DNA from: an uncultured Clostridia bacterium | GTDB lineage: Bacteria; Bacillota; Clostridia; Oscillospirales; Acutalibacteraceae | DNA length: 5,522 nt | Direction of reading: 5' to 3' | Assembly (NCBI GenBank): GCA_947628595.1 | Contig: CANRAN010000093.1 | Coordinates: forward strand, 1-5,522 | Shown here: in pieces, positions 1 through 5,522 of the stretch | Layout of the letters: each line of letters opens with the position of its first letter | Position numbering within the stretch: the stretch's first letter is position 1 | Notes under the pieces: generated by a model | Told to the model about the DNA's origin: nothing | The model's database searches: none | Seen by the model: the letters and a program-made list of their open reading frames with translations, nothing else | Translations under genes and position numbers: made by a program

Positions 1-649
1 TTTTAGGCTCACGTATTATTCTTTCAATAACTCCGAGCTTGAAAAGATCCTGAGATGTAAGCTTAAGACATTCTGATGCTTCCGCCGTCTTGCTTGAATC
101 TTTCCAGAGTATGCTTGCACAGCCCTCGGGTGATATTACCGAATATATGGCATTTTCAAGCATCCATACCTCATCTGCAACAGCAAGTGCCAAAGCTCCT
201 CCGCTTCCGCCCTCGCCTATGAATATGGATAAAATCGGAGTTCTGAGCGTCATCATTTCCATAAGGTTTTCGGCTATAGCCTGTCCCTGACCTCTCTCTT
301 CTGCACCTATTCCGCAATATGCTCCGGATGTATCAACAAAGCATACAACCGGACGTCCGAATTTTTCAGCCTGCTTCATGAGTCGGAGAGCCTTGCGGTA
401 TCCCTCCGGGTGAGCCGAACCGAAATTTCTTTCCATACGCTCCTTGAGATTACGTCCCTTTTCAAGTCCGATAACCGTAACAGGTTTTCCGCAAAGCTCC
501 GCAATTCCGCCTATCACTGCCTTATCGTCCGCAAAGCGTCTGTCACCGTGCATCTCAATAAAGCTGTCACCGAATATTCTTGATATATAATCAACGGCTG
601 TCGGGCGATTATTGGCTCTTGCAGCAGTTACACTATCAAATGCACTCAT
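1..649 (-). CDS. accA: Acetyl-CoA carboxylase carboxyltransferase subunit alpha, partial (C-terminus off the window)
   Basis: The alpha half of the carboxyltransferase pairs with AccD in an alpha2-beta2 complex that moves the carboxyl group from biotinylated AccB to acetyl-CoA, giving malonyl-CoA in the cytosol. The ATG at 649-647 opens 216 codons with no stop before the window edge. Visible family motifs are GDRRFADD (residues 36-43), AHPEGYRKALRLMKQAEKFG (79-98), DTSGAYCGIGAEERGQG (106-122), GEGGSGGALALAVADEVWML (145-164) and SPEGCASILWKD (173-184). The glycine-rich stretch near 147-151 belongs to the crotonase-fold active site. The protein starts directly at the core, like the roughly 255-residue streptococcal AccA and unlike the longer E. 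coli form, so about 40 residues are probably missing. The gene overlaps the end of accD by 14 nt and has a strong ribosome binding site inside accD, which suggests coupled translation. The usual Pro in GAYPG is Cys112 here, which I recall in other Clostridia. Confidence 0.97.
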   Translation of the reverse strand, partial: MSAFDSVTAARANNRPTAVDYISRIFGDSFIEMHGDRRFADDKAVIGGIAELCGKPVTVIGLEKGRNLKERMERNFGSAHPEGYRKALRLMKQAEKFGRPVVCFVDTSGAYCGIGAEERGQGQAIAENLMEMMTLRTPILSIFIGEGGSGGALALAVADEVWMLENAIYSVISPEGCASILWKDSSKTAEASECLKLTSQDLFKLGVIERIIREPK

Positions 650-1535
650 CCTTTTCGCCCTCCTCCGTATTTATTTTATTTGAATGAAGTCTTAGTATCT
701 TTGCCAATGTTTCCTTCATTTCCGCCCTCGGCACAACCGCATCGACAAAACCTTTCTCCAGAAGAAACTCAGCTGTCTGAAAATCCTTCGGCAATTTTTG
801 TCTTATCGTCTGTTCTATCACCCTCGGACCGGCAAAACCTATAAGTGCTCTCGGCTCGGAGAGGATAATATCTCCCTCCATAGCAAAGCTTGCCGTAACA
901 CCGCCGGTTGTGGGATCCGTGAGAACCGTTATGTACAAAAGCCCCGCATCACTATGAAGCTTAACCGCACCGCTTGTCTTTGCCATCTGCATAAGGGAAA
1001 GTATGCCCTCCTGCATCCTTGCTCCGCCCGATACGGTAAATACAACGACAGGAAGTCTGTGTTCTGTAGCATACTCAAACGCTCTTGTGACTTTCTCCCC
1101 CGTAACCGTTCCCATTGAACCCATCATAAACTGTGAGTTCATCACGGCAAGAACAACAGGATATCCCCCTATCTTTGCAAGACCTGTTATAACGGATTCA
1201 TTCTCTCCGCTGTTCAGCCTTGCATTTTTGAGTTTACGGCTGTAATCGGGAAAATCTATTATATTTTCGGAAATCATTTCCTTATCAAATTCCTCAAAGC
1301 TTCCCTCGTCCACCGTCCACTCGATACGCTGTCTTGCAGCTATGCGGAAATGATATCCGCATTTCGGGCAGACCTTATAATTTTCATTCAGATCCGCAGA
1401 AAGCACGGGAGTTTTGCATACAGGACATTTCACCCATAATTCATCGGGAATATACGGGCGATTATCAACAGCATCTCCCTGATTTTCAAGTTCATTTTTC
1501 GGCTTCAAAAAATTAAATAAATCTGACGTATTCAA
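636..1535 (-). CDS. accD: Acetyl-CoA carboxylase carboxyltransferase subunit beta
   Basis: The zinc-binding beta half of carboxyltransferase forms an alpha2-beta2 complex with AccA and helps bind carboxybiotin and acetyl-CoA. The 299-residue protein is close to the usual 285-300. A four-cysteine zinc ribbon is complete: CPVC at 37-40 and CPKC at 56-59. The crotonase-fold core follows, with MGSMGTVTGEK (138-148), SGGARMQEG (169-177), DPTTGGVTASFAMEGDI (207-223) and FAGPRVIEQTI (234-244). The start codon is TTG at 1535-1533. An in-frame TAG lies five codons upstream with no other start between, and the next in-frame ATG is beyond the zinc ribbon, so TTG is nearly forced. A modest AGGGTG site precedes it. 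The N-terminal 30 residues are variable in the family. The gene follows accC after an unusually long 99-nt gap and overlaps accA by 14 nt. The last residues are acidic (EEGEKDE) because the same bases carry the accA ribosome binding site. Confidence 0.98.
   Translation of the reverse strand: MNTSDLFNFLKPKNELENQGDAVDNRPYIPDELWVKCPVCKTPVLSADLNENYKVCPKCGYHFRIAARQRIEWTVDEGSFEEFDKEMISENIIDFPDYSRKLKNARLNSGENESVITGLAKIGGYPVVLAVMNSQFMMGSMGTVTGEKVTRAFEYATEHRLPVVVFTVSGGARMQEGILSLMQMAKTSGAVKLHSDAGLLYITVLTDPTTGGVTASFAMEGDIILSEPRALIGFAGPRVIEQTIRQKLPKDFQTAEFLLEKGFVDAVVPRAEMKETLAKILRLHSNKINTEEGEKDECI
658..666 (-). promoter_or_regulatory. Ribosome binding site of accA, inside accD
   Basis: On the minus strand GGAGGAGGG lies 8 nt upstream of the accA ATG. 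It sits within the last codons of accD, where it encodes part of the acidic tail EEGEKDECI. Its strength and position fix the accA start at 649 and fit coupled synthesis of the two carboxyltransferase subunits. Confidence 0.85.
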
Positions 1536-1634
1536 TTTACACCCTACCTATCCCCGCAGATATCGGCTCACGCCCATGCGGATAATATCGGAGGCTTTCA
1601 CTCCCCGATAACTTTGCCCATATTTATGCCCGTC
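1536..1634 (-). other. accC-accD intercistronic region with two predicted hairpins
   Basis: This 99-nt gap is long for the cluster and holds no ORF. On the transcript the first hairpin spans 1610-1586: TATCGGGG pairs with CTCCGATA (8 pairs including one G-U). A second helix pairs TATCCGCA (1584-1577) with TGCGGGGATA (1558-1549), with a two-G bulge. Inside that helix GGC-GTGA-GCC (1574-1565) forms a small stem closed by a GNRA-type tetraloop. The 7-mer ATATCGG (plus strand) occurs twice, at 1560-1566 and 1585-1591, so the first TATCGG arm could pair with either complement. No U-tract follows either hairpin, so these are not intrinsic terminators. A translational control element, an RNase processing site or chance are all possible. 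The structures were found by eye and not by energy calculation. Confidence 0.4.
1540..1545 (-). promoter_or_regulatory. Ribosome binding site supporting the TTG start of accD
   Basis: On the minus strand AGGGTG lies 4 nt before the TTG, within a longer purine-rich stretch AGGTAGGGTG. It is weaker than the accA and accC sites. It sits directly downstream of a predicted hairpin, so access to it could depend on RNA folding; that is inference. Confidence 0.55.
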
Positions 1635-2993
1635 TCAGGAATTTTTCTTTTCCATACGCTGACGACGTTCTTCCATAAAGCCTGTTGTATATTCTCCCGA
1701 AACAAAAGCGGGATCGGAGAGTATATCTATATGAAGATCCCTGTTATGCTTTATTCCGTTAATTGTAAGCTCACTGAGAGCCATTTTCATCTTTCTTATT
1801 GCAAGCTCACGGGAACGTGCCTGTACAATAAGCTTGCCTATCATTGAATCATAATACGGCGGAACAGTATAGTCCTGATAAATAGCCGTATCGAAGCGTA
1901 CACACGGTCCACCGGGAACATGGATAAAATCTATCGTTCCGCAGTCCGGTCTAAAATCATGCTCTGCATCCTCCGCATTAATACGACATTCTATTGCATT
2001 TCCGTGCATAAATACTCTGTCCTGAGTAACAGTAAGCTTCGCACCCGAGGCAATTCTTATCTGCCACTGTACTATATCTATACCCACAACCATTTCCGTT
2101 ACGGCATGTTCAACCTGCAAACGGGTATTCATCTCCATAAAGTAGAAATTCTTATCCTTGTCGAGCAAAAACTCCACCGTACCGGCATTTTCATAATTTA
2201 CTGCCTTAGCTGCCTTAACGGTAGCCTCCATCATTTTTGCACGGATATCCGGTGTCACGGCTGATGAGGGACTTTCCTCTATAAGCTTCTGATTTTTTCT
2301 CTGAACGGAGCATTCCCTTTCCCCAAGACATACGACATTACCGTATTTATCGGAGAGAAGCTGCATCTCTATATGCTTAACAGGGAAAAGATATTTTTCC
2401 ATATATACCGCATCATCACCGAATGCACTTTTAGCCTCCGCCTTTGCCGACAAAAAAGCATTGTCAAATTCCTCAATAGAATCCACCCTGCGGATACCTC
2501 TTCCTCCGCCTCCCGAACGGGCCTTTACAAGAAGCGGAAAGCCTATTTCCTGTGCCTTCGCACGTGCCTCGTCTATATCATCTATAATATCACTTCCGGG
2601 AGTTACCGGCACACCGGCAGCCTTCATTGTCCTGCGTGCCTCATCTTTATCACCGAGTTTTTCTATCATCTCCGCACTCGGTCCTATAAATTCTATATTA
2701 CATTCCTTGCACAATGCAGCGAATTTTGCATTTTCTGAAAGTAACCCATATCCGGGATGTATAGCCTGCGCACCCGAAACGACGGCAACCTCAAGTATAG
2801 CAGCCATGTTAAGATAGCTATTCGCAACCTGCGGTCCGCCTATACAATAGCTTTCGTCCGCCATCGTAACGTGCAAAGCATCCTTGTCCGCCTGTGAATA
2901 TATCGCAACCGTTGATATACCCATCTCACGACAGGCACGGATTATTCTTACGGCTATCTCACCTCTGTTAGCAATCAATATCTTTGAAAACAA
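1635..2993 (-). CDS. accC: Acetyl-CoA carboxylase, biotin carboxylase subunit
   Basis: This subunit carboxylates the biotin on AccB using ATP and bicarbonate. I place the start at TTG 2993-2991, giving 452 residues beginning (M)FSKILIANRGEIAVRIIRAC, which is where the family normally starts. A strong GGGGGAG lies 8 nt upstream. An in-frame ATG at 3065 would add 24 residues unlike any AccC N-terminus I know. The order is an N-terminal biotin carboxylase domain (about 1-110, with HPGYGLLSEN), an ATP-grasp domain and a C-terminal domain. Visible motifs are the ATP loop SGGGGRG (160-166), ERECSVQRKNQK (225-236), the metal and bicarbonate site EMNTRLQVEH (287-296, catalytic Glu295), ECRINAED (335-342, Arg337) and PPYYDSMIGKLI (378-389). 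The family Pro after QVEH is Ala297, a position that varies in related carboxylases. The C-terminus is basic (ERRQRMEKKNS). Neighbours accB and fabZ upstream and accD downstream fit. An accA-type biotin carboxylase is favoured over pyruvate carboxylase because the gene ends at the usual AccC length. Confidence 0.97.
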   Translation of the reverse strand: MFSKILIANRGEIAVRIIRACREMGISTVAIYSQADKDALHVTMADESYCIGGPQVANSYLNMAAILEVAVVSGAQAIHPGYGLLSENAKFAALCKECNIEFIGPSAEMIEKLGDKDEARRTMKAAGVPVTPGSDIIDDIDEARAKAQEIGFPLLVKARSGGGGRGIRRVDSIEEFDNAFLSAKAEAKSAFGDDAVYMEKYLFPVKHIEMQLLSDKYGNVVCLGERECSVQRKNQKLIEESPSSAVTPDIRAKMMEATVKAAKAVNYENAGTVEFLLDKDKNFYFMEMNTRLQVEHAVTEMVVGIDIVQWQIRIASGAKLTVTQDRVFMHGNAIECRINAEDAEHDFRPDCGTIDFIHVPGGPCVRFDTAIYQDYTVPPYYDSMIGKLIVQARSRELAIRKMKMALSELTINGIKHNRDLHIDILSDPAFVSGEYTTGFMEERRQRMEKKNS

Positions 2994-3121
2994 TCCGAAC
3001 ACTCCCCCTTTAAAACCGGATACCATGACAATCCGCATAACTCCACTACTATGCGGGGCATTCATACTTTCAGGAAAGCCATATGCTAAATTGCACCCAA
3101 CCGCATAGCTAATTTATTTAA
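2994..3121 (-). other. fabZ-accC intercistronic region with mutually exclusive inverted repeats
   Basis: This 128-nt gap is the longest in the window. In transcript order four arms are visible: A CTATGCGG (3108-3101), B CCGCATAG (3056-3049), C TATGCGG running into CGGAT (3039-3031), and D ATCCG (3021-3017). A pairs perfectly with B over 8 bp. B pairs with C over 7 bp plus a G-U, with an 8-nt loop. C pairs with D through CGGAT/ATCCG with a 9-nt loop. So A:B with C:D, or B:C alone, can form. The A-B loop holds further small stems, TGC-AATTTA-GCA and CATA/TATG around CTTT-CCTG-AAAG. No U-tract typical of a terminator follows. Arm D ends about 8 nt before the accC ribosome binding site. The layout resembles an attenuator or riboswitch-like leader, but this was found by eye and short arms can arise by chance. 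Confidence 0.4.
3002..3008 (-). promoter_or_regulatory. Ribosome binding site fixing the TTG start of accC
   Basis: On the minus strand GGGGGAG, preceded by AAA, lies 8 nt before TTG 2993. Good spacing plus the match of the following residues to the AccC N-terminus selects this start over the in-frame ATGs at 3065, 3038 and 3026. A GTG three codons before the TTG is too close to the site to use it. Confidence 0.8.
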
Positions 3122-3547
3122 TCAGATCTGATCTTTCGGAATAAGTGCAAAGGAAAACTCTGCTGCAACGGCTAATTTACCGTTTACATAGCCCTTACCC
3201 TTAATGAAATAGAAATTTCTCCTCTGTCCGGTAAGTTCACATTTGATTTCCAATGTATCCCCCGGAAGTACCTTTGTCTTGAATCTTGCCTTGTCTATTC
3301 CTGCGAAAAACGGAATACTCTGAGCCGAAACTTCAGAAACAATTACAGCACTTGCCTGTGCCATCATTTCGCAAAGTATAACCCCCGGTACAACAGGATT
3401 GCCCGGAAAATGACCGTCAAGGAACCATTCCTTGCCTGTTATATATTTCTTTCCCTCACAGGTATTTTCCCCTGTCTTTGTAGCCTCATCTATAAGAAGC
3501 ATGGAATTTCTGTGAGGTATTACCTGCATAAGCTCTTCCTTGTTCAT
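3122..3547 (-). CDS. fabZ: 3-hydroxyacyl-[acyl-carrier-protein] dehydratase FabZ
   Basis: FabZ removes water from 3-hydroxyacyl-ACP to give trans-2-enoyl-ACP in each elongation cycle. The 141-residue length is typical for this single hot-dog-fold protein. It begins MNKEELMQVIPHRNSMLLID, with the conserved PHR at 11-13. The active-site segment is GHFPGNPVVPGVILCEMMAQ (45-64), containing catalytic His46 and Glu60. FAGIDKARFKTKVLPGD (81-97) is the other family signature. The start is ATG 3547-3545, with AGGTGA close upstream. It follows accB by 16 nt, so the two are surely cotranscribed. FabA is excluded by the PHR and FPGNPVVPGV pattern and the small size. Whether this enzyme also isomerises (the enterococcal FabN role) cannot be told from sequence by eye. 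Confidence 0.97.
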   Translation of the reverse strand: MNKEELMQVIPHRNSMLLIDEATKTGENTCEGKKYITGKEWFLDGHFPGNPVVPGVILCEMMAQASAVIVSEVSAQSIPFFAGIDKARFKTKVLPGDTLEIKCELTGQRRNFYFIKGKGYVNGKLAVAAEFSFALIPKDQI

Positions 3548-3563
3548 ATTCTCACCTGCTCTG

Positions 3564-4016
3564 TTATTTTATAAGGAACAACGGCTGACCGTATTCCACA
3601 ACCTGTCCGTTCTCTACGCATATCTCCGTTATTATGCCGCTCTTTTCCGCCGTAACCTCATTCATAAGCTTCATAGCCTCTATTATGCAGACAACATCGC
3701 CTTTTTTTACCGAGCTTCCTACCGAAACATACGGCTCACTGTCGGGTGAGGGTGCCGAATAGAATACACCTACCATTGGTGACTCTATCGGTGTACCATC
3801 CTGACTCTTTTCATTCTTTTCTTCACCAACCGTCTGAACTACGGATGCCGGAATTGAAGTCTGAACCTCAACTGTCGCCGGAGCTGCTATCTCCTGTTTT
3901 GCACTTTTCTGACGAATACTCAGAAATTGATTTTCATCCACCTGTATATCAAGAACTGTCGCCTTGGAAGAATTGAAAGCCTCAAGAAGCTCCTTTATTT
4001 CTTCAACACTGTACAT
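3564..4016 (-). CDS. accB: Acetyl-CoA carboxylase biotin carboxyl carrier protein
   Basis: AccB carries the biotin that shuttles carboxyl groups from AccC to AccA-AccD. The 150 residues split into an N-terminal helical part (1-37, MYSVEEIKELLEAFNSSKAT), a low-complexity linker rich in Ala, Pro, Thr, Val and Glu (about 38-75), and a biotinyl domain (about 77-150). The domain begins ESPMVGVFYSAPSPDSEPYV and carries the biotinylation signature EAMKLMNE, with Lys116 the acceptor. The thumb-like insert SAPSPDSEPYVSVG (87-100) marks it as an acetyl-CoA carboxylase carrier rather than a decarboxylase or pyruvate carboxylase domain. The ATG at 4016-4014 is preceded by GAGGTGAA at good spacing. The gene lies 27 nt after fabF and 16 nt before fabZ. 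Confidence 0.97.
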   Translation of the reverse strand: MYSVEEIKELLEAFNSSKATVLDIQVDENQFLSIRQKSAKQEIAAPATVEVQTSIPASVVQTVGEEKNEKSQDGTPIESPMVGVFYSAPSPDSEPYVSVGSSVKKGDVVCIIEAMKLMNEVTAEKSGIITEICVENGQVVEYGQPLFLIK

Positions 4017-4043
4017 TAAAATTCACCTCAATTTTATTATGCA

Positions 4044-5261
4044 TCATTTTCTAAGAGCAATGCAGGCATTATGTCCTCCAAAGCCAAAGGTTGTCGATAT
4101 AGCCATTTCAATAGGCGCTCTGACTGCCTCATTGGGGGTATAGTCAAGGTCACACTCCGGATCGGGAACCTTATAATTTACGGTAGGCGGTACAATACCG
4201 TCCTTTAGTGCAAGTGCTGCCGCAATAGCTTCAACCGCACCTGTCGCACCGAGCATATGTCCGGTCATTGATTTTGTAGAGCTTATATGTGCCTTATACG
4301 CTCTGTCACCGAGAACCGCCTTGAATGCCTTTGTTTCCCCTGCATCATTGAGAGAGGTCGACGTTCCGTGGGCATTTATATAAAGCTCCTCGCTACCCTT
4401 ATAGCCTGCCTCATCAAGAGCAATTCTTATACATTCGGCAGCTCCCACTCCCTCGGGATCGGGTGCTGTTATGTGGTATGCATCGCAGCTGTTTCCATAT
4501 CCGACAACTTCCGCATAAATCCTTGCCCCCCTTGCAACGGCATGCTCGTATTCCTCAAGTATAAGAATACCTGAGCCTTCGCCCATTACAAAGCCGCCTC
4601 TTTCCTTATCGAAAGGAATTGAAGCTCTTGTAGGGTCATCCGTAAGTGTAAGTGCCTTACAGCTTGTAAATCCCTTTATTGCAAGCGGTGTTATAGTTGC
4701 CTCCGCACCTCCTGCTATAATGGCATCAGCCATGCCGTATTTAATGGCATGGAACGCTTCACCTACCGCATGGGTAGATGTTGAGCAGGCCGTAGTAACG
4801 GGCAGACACGGACCCTTTGCCTTGAATCTTATAGCAACATTTCCGGCAGCAATATTTCCTATCATCATAGGAATAAAGAATGGAGAAATGCTCTTTCCCG
4901 TATAAAGATTGATACTCTGCTCATAGAATGTAGTAATTCCGCCAACACCGGAGCCTATATATACACCAAATCTCTTCGGATCAATCTTCCCCTCAATATC
5001 ACTATCCTTGACCGCCTGAGCTGCCGCAGCTATCGCATACTGACAGAACAAATCCATTTTTCGGCAATCTCTTTTTTCTATGTATTCTGTCGGATCAAAA
5101 TTCTTAACCTCAGCTGCAACCTTTGCCTTAAAATCTGTTGTATCAAAGCGTGTTATCCTGTCAATACCGCAGACACCGTTCTTCATAGAATTCCACATTT
5201 CTTCAACATTGTTGCCGACAGGAGTTATTGCACCGAGTCCTGTAATAACCACTCTTTTCAT
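4044..5261 (-). CDS. fabF: 3-oxoacyl-[acyl-carrier-protein] synthase II (beta-ketoacyl-ACP synthase)
   Basis: FabF condenses malonyl-ACP with acyl-ACP, extending the chain by two carbons with loss of CO2. The 405 residues form the usual double thiolase fold. The Cys-His-His triad is complete: Cys159 in TTACSTSTHAVG, His298 in NAHGTSTSLND and His335 in TGHMLGATGAVE, with the conserved Lys330 in STKS. The N-terminus MKRVVITGLGAITPVGNN and the C-terminal TFGFGGHNACIALRK are standard for KAS II. The gatekeeper region SPFFIPMMIGNIAAGNVAI (126-144) also fits FabF. The ATG at 5261-5259 follows AAAGGAAA at suitable spacing. It lies 45 nt after fabG and 27 nt before accB. FabB is less likely from this gene context and Gram-positive type, although family assignment by eye rests on overall similarity. 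No FabH-type Cys-His-Asn triad is present. Confidence 0.97.
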   Translation of the reverse strand: MKRVVITGLGAITPVGNNVEEMWNSMKNGVCGIDRITRFDTTDFKAKVAAEVKNFDPTEYIEKRDCRKMDLFCQYAIAAAAQAVKDSDIEGKIDPKRFGVYIGSGVGGITTFYEQSINLYTGKSISPFFIPMMIGNIAAGNVAIRFKAKGPCLPVTTACSTSTHAVGEAFHAIKYGMADAIIAGGAEATITPLAIKGFTSCKALTLTDDPTRASIPFDKERGGFVMGEGSGILILEEYEHAVARGARIYAEVVGYGNSCDAYHITAPDPEGVGAAECIRIALDEAGYKGSEELYINAHGTSTSLNDAGETKAFKAVLGDRAYKAHISSTKSMTGHMLGATGAVEAIAAALALKDGIVPPTVNYKVPDPECDLDYTPNEAVRAPIEMAISTTFGFGGHNACIALRK

Positions 5262-5306
5262 TGTGTATTTCCTTTCTGCAAAATTTTAGTTATAATCCCA
5301 TCAGTT

Positions 5307-5522
5307 TCAGATAGCCATACCGCCGTCAACCCTGATAACCTCGCCTGTAATATATGATGCCTCATCAGAAGCAAGGAAAGCTGCTGTATTTGCTATATCC
5401 TCAACTGTACCCATTCTCTTGAGCGGAATTGAGGAAAGTGCTGCCTCTCTTGCCTTTTCAGGCATATTATCTGTCATATCTGTTTTAATAAATCCGGGAG
5501 CTATGGCATTTGCTGTAACATT
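5307..5522 (-). CDS. fabG: 3-oxoacyl-[acyl-carrier-protein] reductase, partial (N-terminus off the window)
   Basis: FabG reduces 3-ketoacyl-ACP to 3-hydroxyacyl-ACP with NADPH. Only the last 71 residues are present, from NVTANAIAPGFIKTDM to VDGGMAI and a TGA at 5309-5307; a full protein is usually about 245 residues. The visible part holds the short-chain dehydrogenase segment NAIAPGFIKTDMTD that follows the catalytic Tyr/Lys region, IPLKRMGTVEDIANTAAFLA, and the strongly conserved ending ASYITGEVIRVDGGMAI. The Rossmann glycine motif and the Ser-Tyr-Lys residues are outside the window. The exact C-terminus and the position directly before fabF separate FabG from other short-chain dehydrogenases. 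The 45-nt gap to fabF contains only the fabF ribosome binding site as a recognisable element. Confidence 0.95.
   Translation of the reverse strand, partial: NVTANAIAPGFIKTDMTDNMPEKAREAALSSIPLKRMGTVEDIANTAAFLASDEASYITGEVIRVDGGMAI

Larger units (their letters stand above)
1..5522 (-). other. Fatty acid synthesis operon segment (fabG-fabF-accB-fabZ-accC-accD-accA)
   Basis: All seven genes share one strand, with junctions of 45, 27, 16, 128 and 99 nt and a final 14-nt overlap. No terminator or convincing promoter was seen between them, so cotranscription from a promoter beyond 5522 is inferred. The order matches the distal half of the streptococcal/clostridial fab cluster. It joins malonyl-CoA supply with the elongation cycle in one unit. 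The operon's transcription factor (FabT or FapR in relatives) and its operator are not in this window. Confidence 0.8.

Noticed and set aside
631..644. ATTTGATAGT-like sequence at the accA start, resembling half of a FabT operator
   Set aside because: It lies in the accA coding start and has no good second half-site, and operators of this family sit at promoters. It is explained by the codons for AFDS.
798..1118. Plus-strand ORF of 106 codons, and similar plus-strand ORFs elsewhere
   Set aside because: All lie opposite genes with full family motifs, have cysteine-rich or low-complexity composition and no recognisable domain. They are antisense shadows.
1533..1535. Frameshift or truncation at the start of accD, suggested by the missing ATG
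   Set aside because: The protein has a complete zinc ribbon and normal length from TTG, with a ribosome binding site in place.
1586..1610. Possible intrinsic terminator after accC
   Set aside because: The hairpin is reasonable, but no run of U follows; the next transcript bases are TTATCCGCA. It is better treated as an internal structured element.
1536..1634. Whether the two long gaps are copies of one mobile repeat or remnants of lost genes
   Set aside because: The two gaps share no clear common sequence beyond short words, have no flanking duplications, and neither shows protein motifs in any frame.
5262..5306. Possible internal promoter in the fabG-fabF gap (TATAAC, plus-strand 5289-5294)
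   Set aside because: No -35-like hexamer lies at about 17 nt upstream; the nearest TTGACG, in the fabG end, is 29 nt away. The gap is explained by the fabF ribosome binding site.

Overview
The window is a single-direction block of type II fatty acid synthesis genes, all on the minus strand. In transcription order, from high to low coordinates, it runs: end of fabG, fabF, accB, fabZ, accC, accD, start of accA. Both ends are cut. FabG lacks its N-terminal part and AccA lacks its C-terminal part. No mobile element, tRNA, rRNA, CRISPR array or convincing intrinsic terminator is visible, and the plus strand holds only shadow ORFs.

The organism is most likely a Firmicute. The four acetyl-CoA carboxylase subunits are separate genes inside the fab cluster. 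The order fabG-fabF-accB-fabZ-accC-accD-accA is the one known from streptococci, lactococci and many Clostridia. AccA starts directly at the carboxyltransferase core, as in streptococcal forms, without the N-terminal extension of the E. coli protein. Shine-Dalgarno sites are strong and there are two TTG starts. I would guess a gut Clostridia/Ruminococcaceae-type genome, but the genus is only a guess.

The proteins form one pathway. AccB carries biotin, which AccC carboxylates. AccD and AccA move the carboxyl group to acetyl-CoA, giving malonyl-CoA. FabF condenses malonyl-ACP with the growing acyl-ACP, FabG reduces the 3-keto group, and FabZ dehydrates the 3-hydroxy group. The remaining steps (FabD, FabH, an enoyl reductase, ACP) and any regulator would lie upstream, beyond position 5522.

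Gaps between fabG, fabF, accB and fabZ are short (45, 27 and 16 nt), and accD and accA overlap by 14 nt. Two gaps stand out: 128 nt before accC and 99 nt before accD. Both are rich in inverted repeats, and both precede genes that begin with TTG, while every other visible start is ATG. The gap before accC has four arms that can pair 1:2 plus 3:4, or 2:3. This is the only candidate for undescribed biology I see. The coding genes are ordinary housekeeping enzymes with intact catalytic residues.
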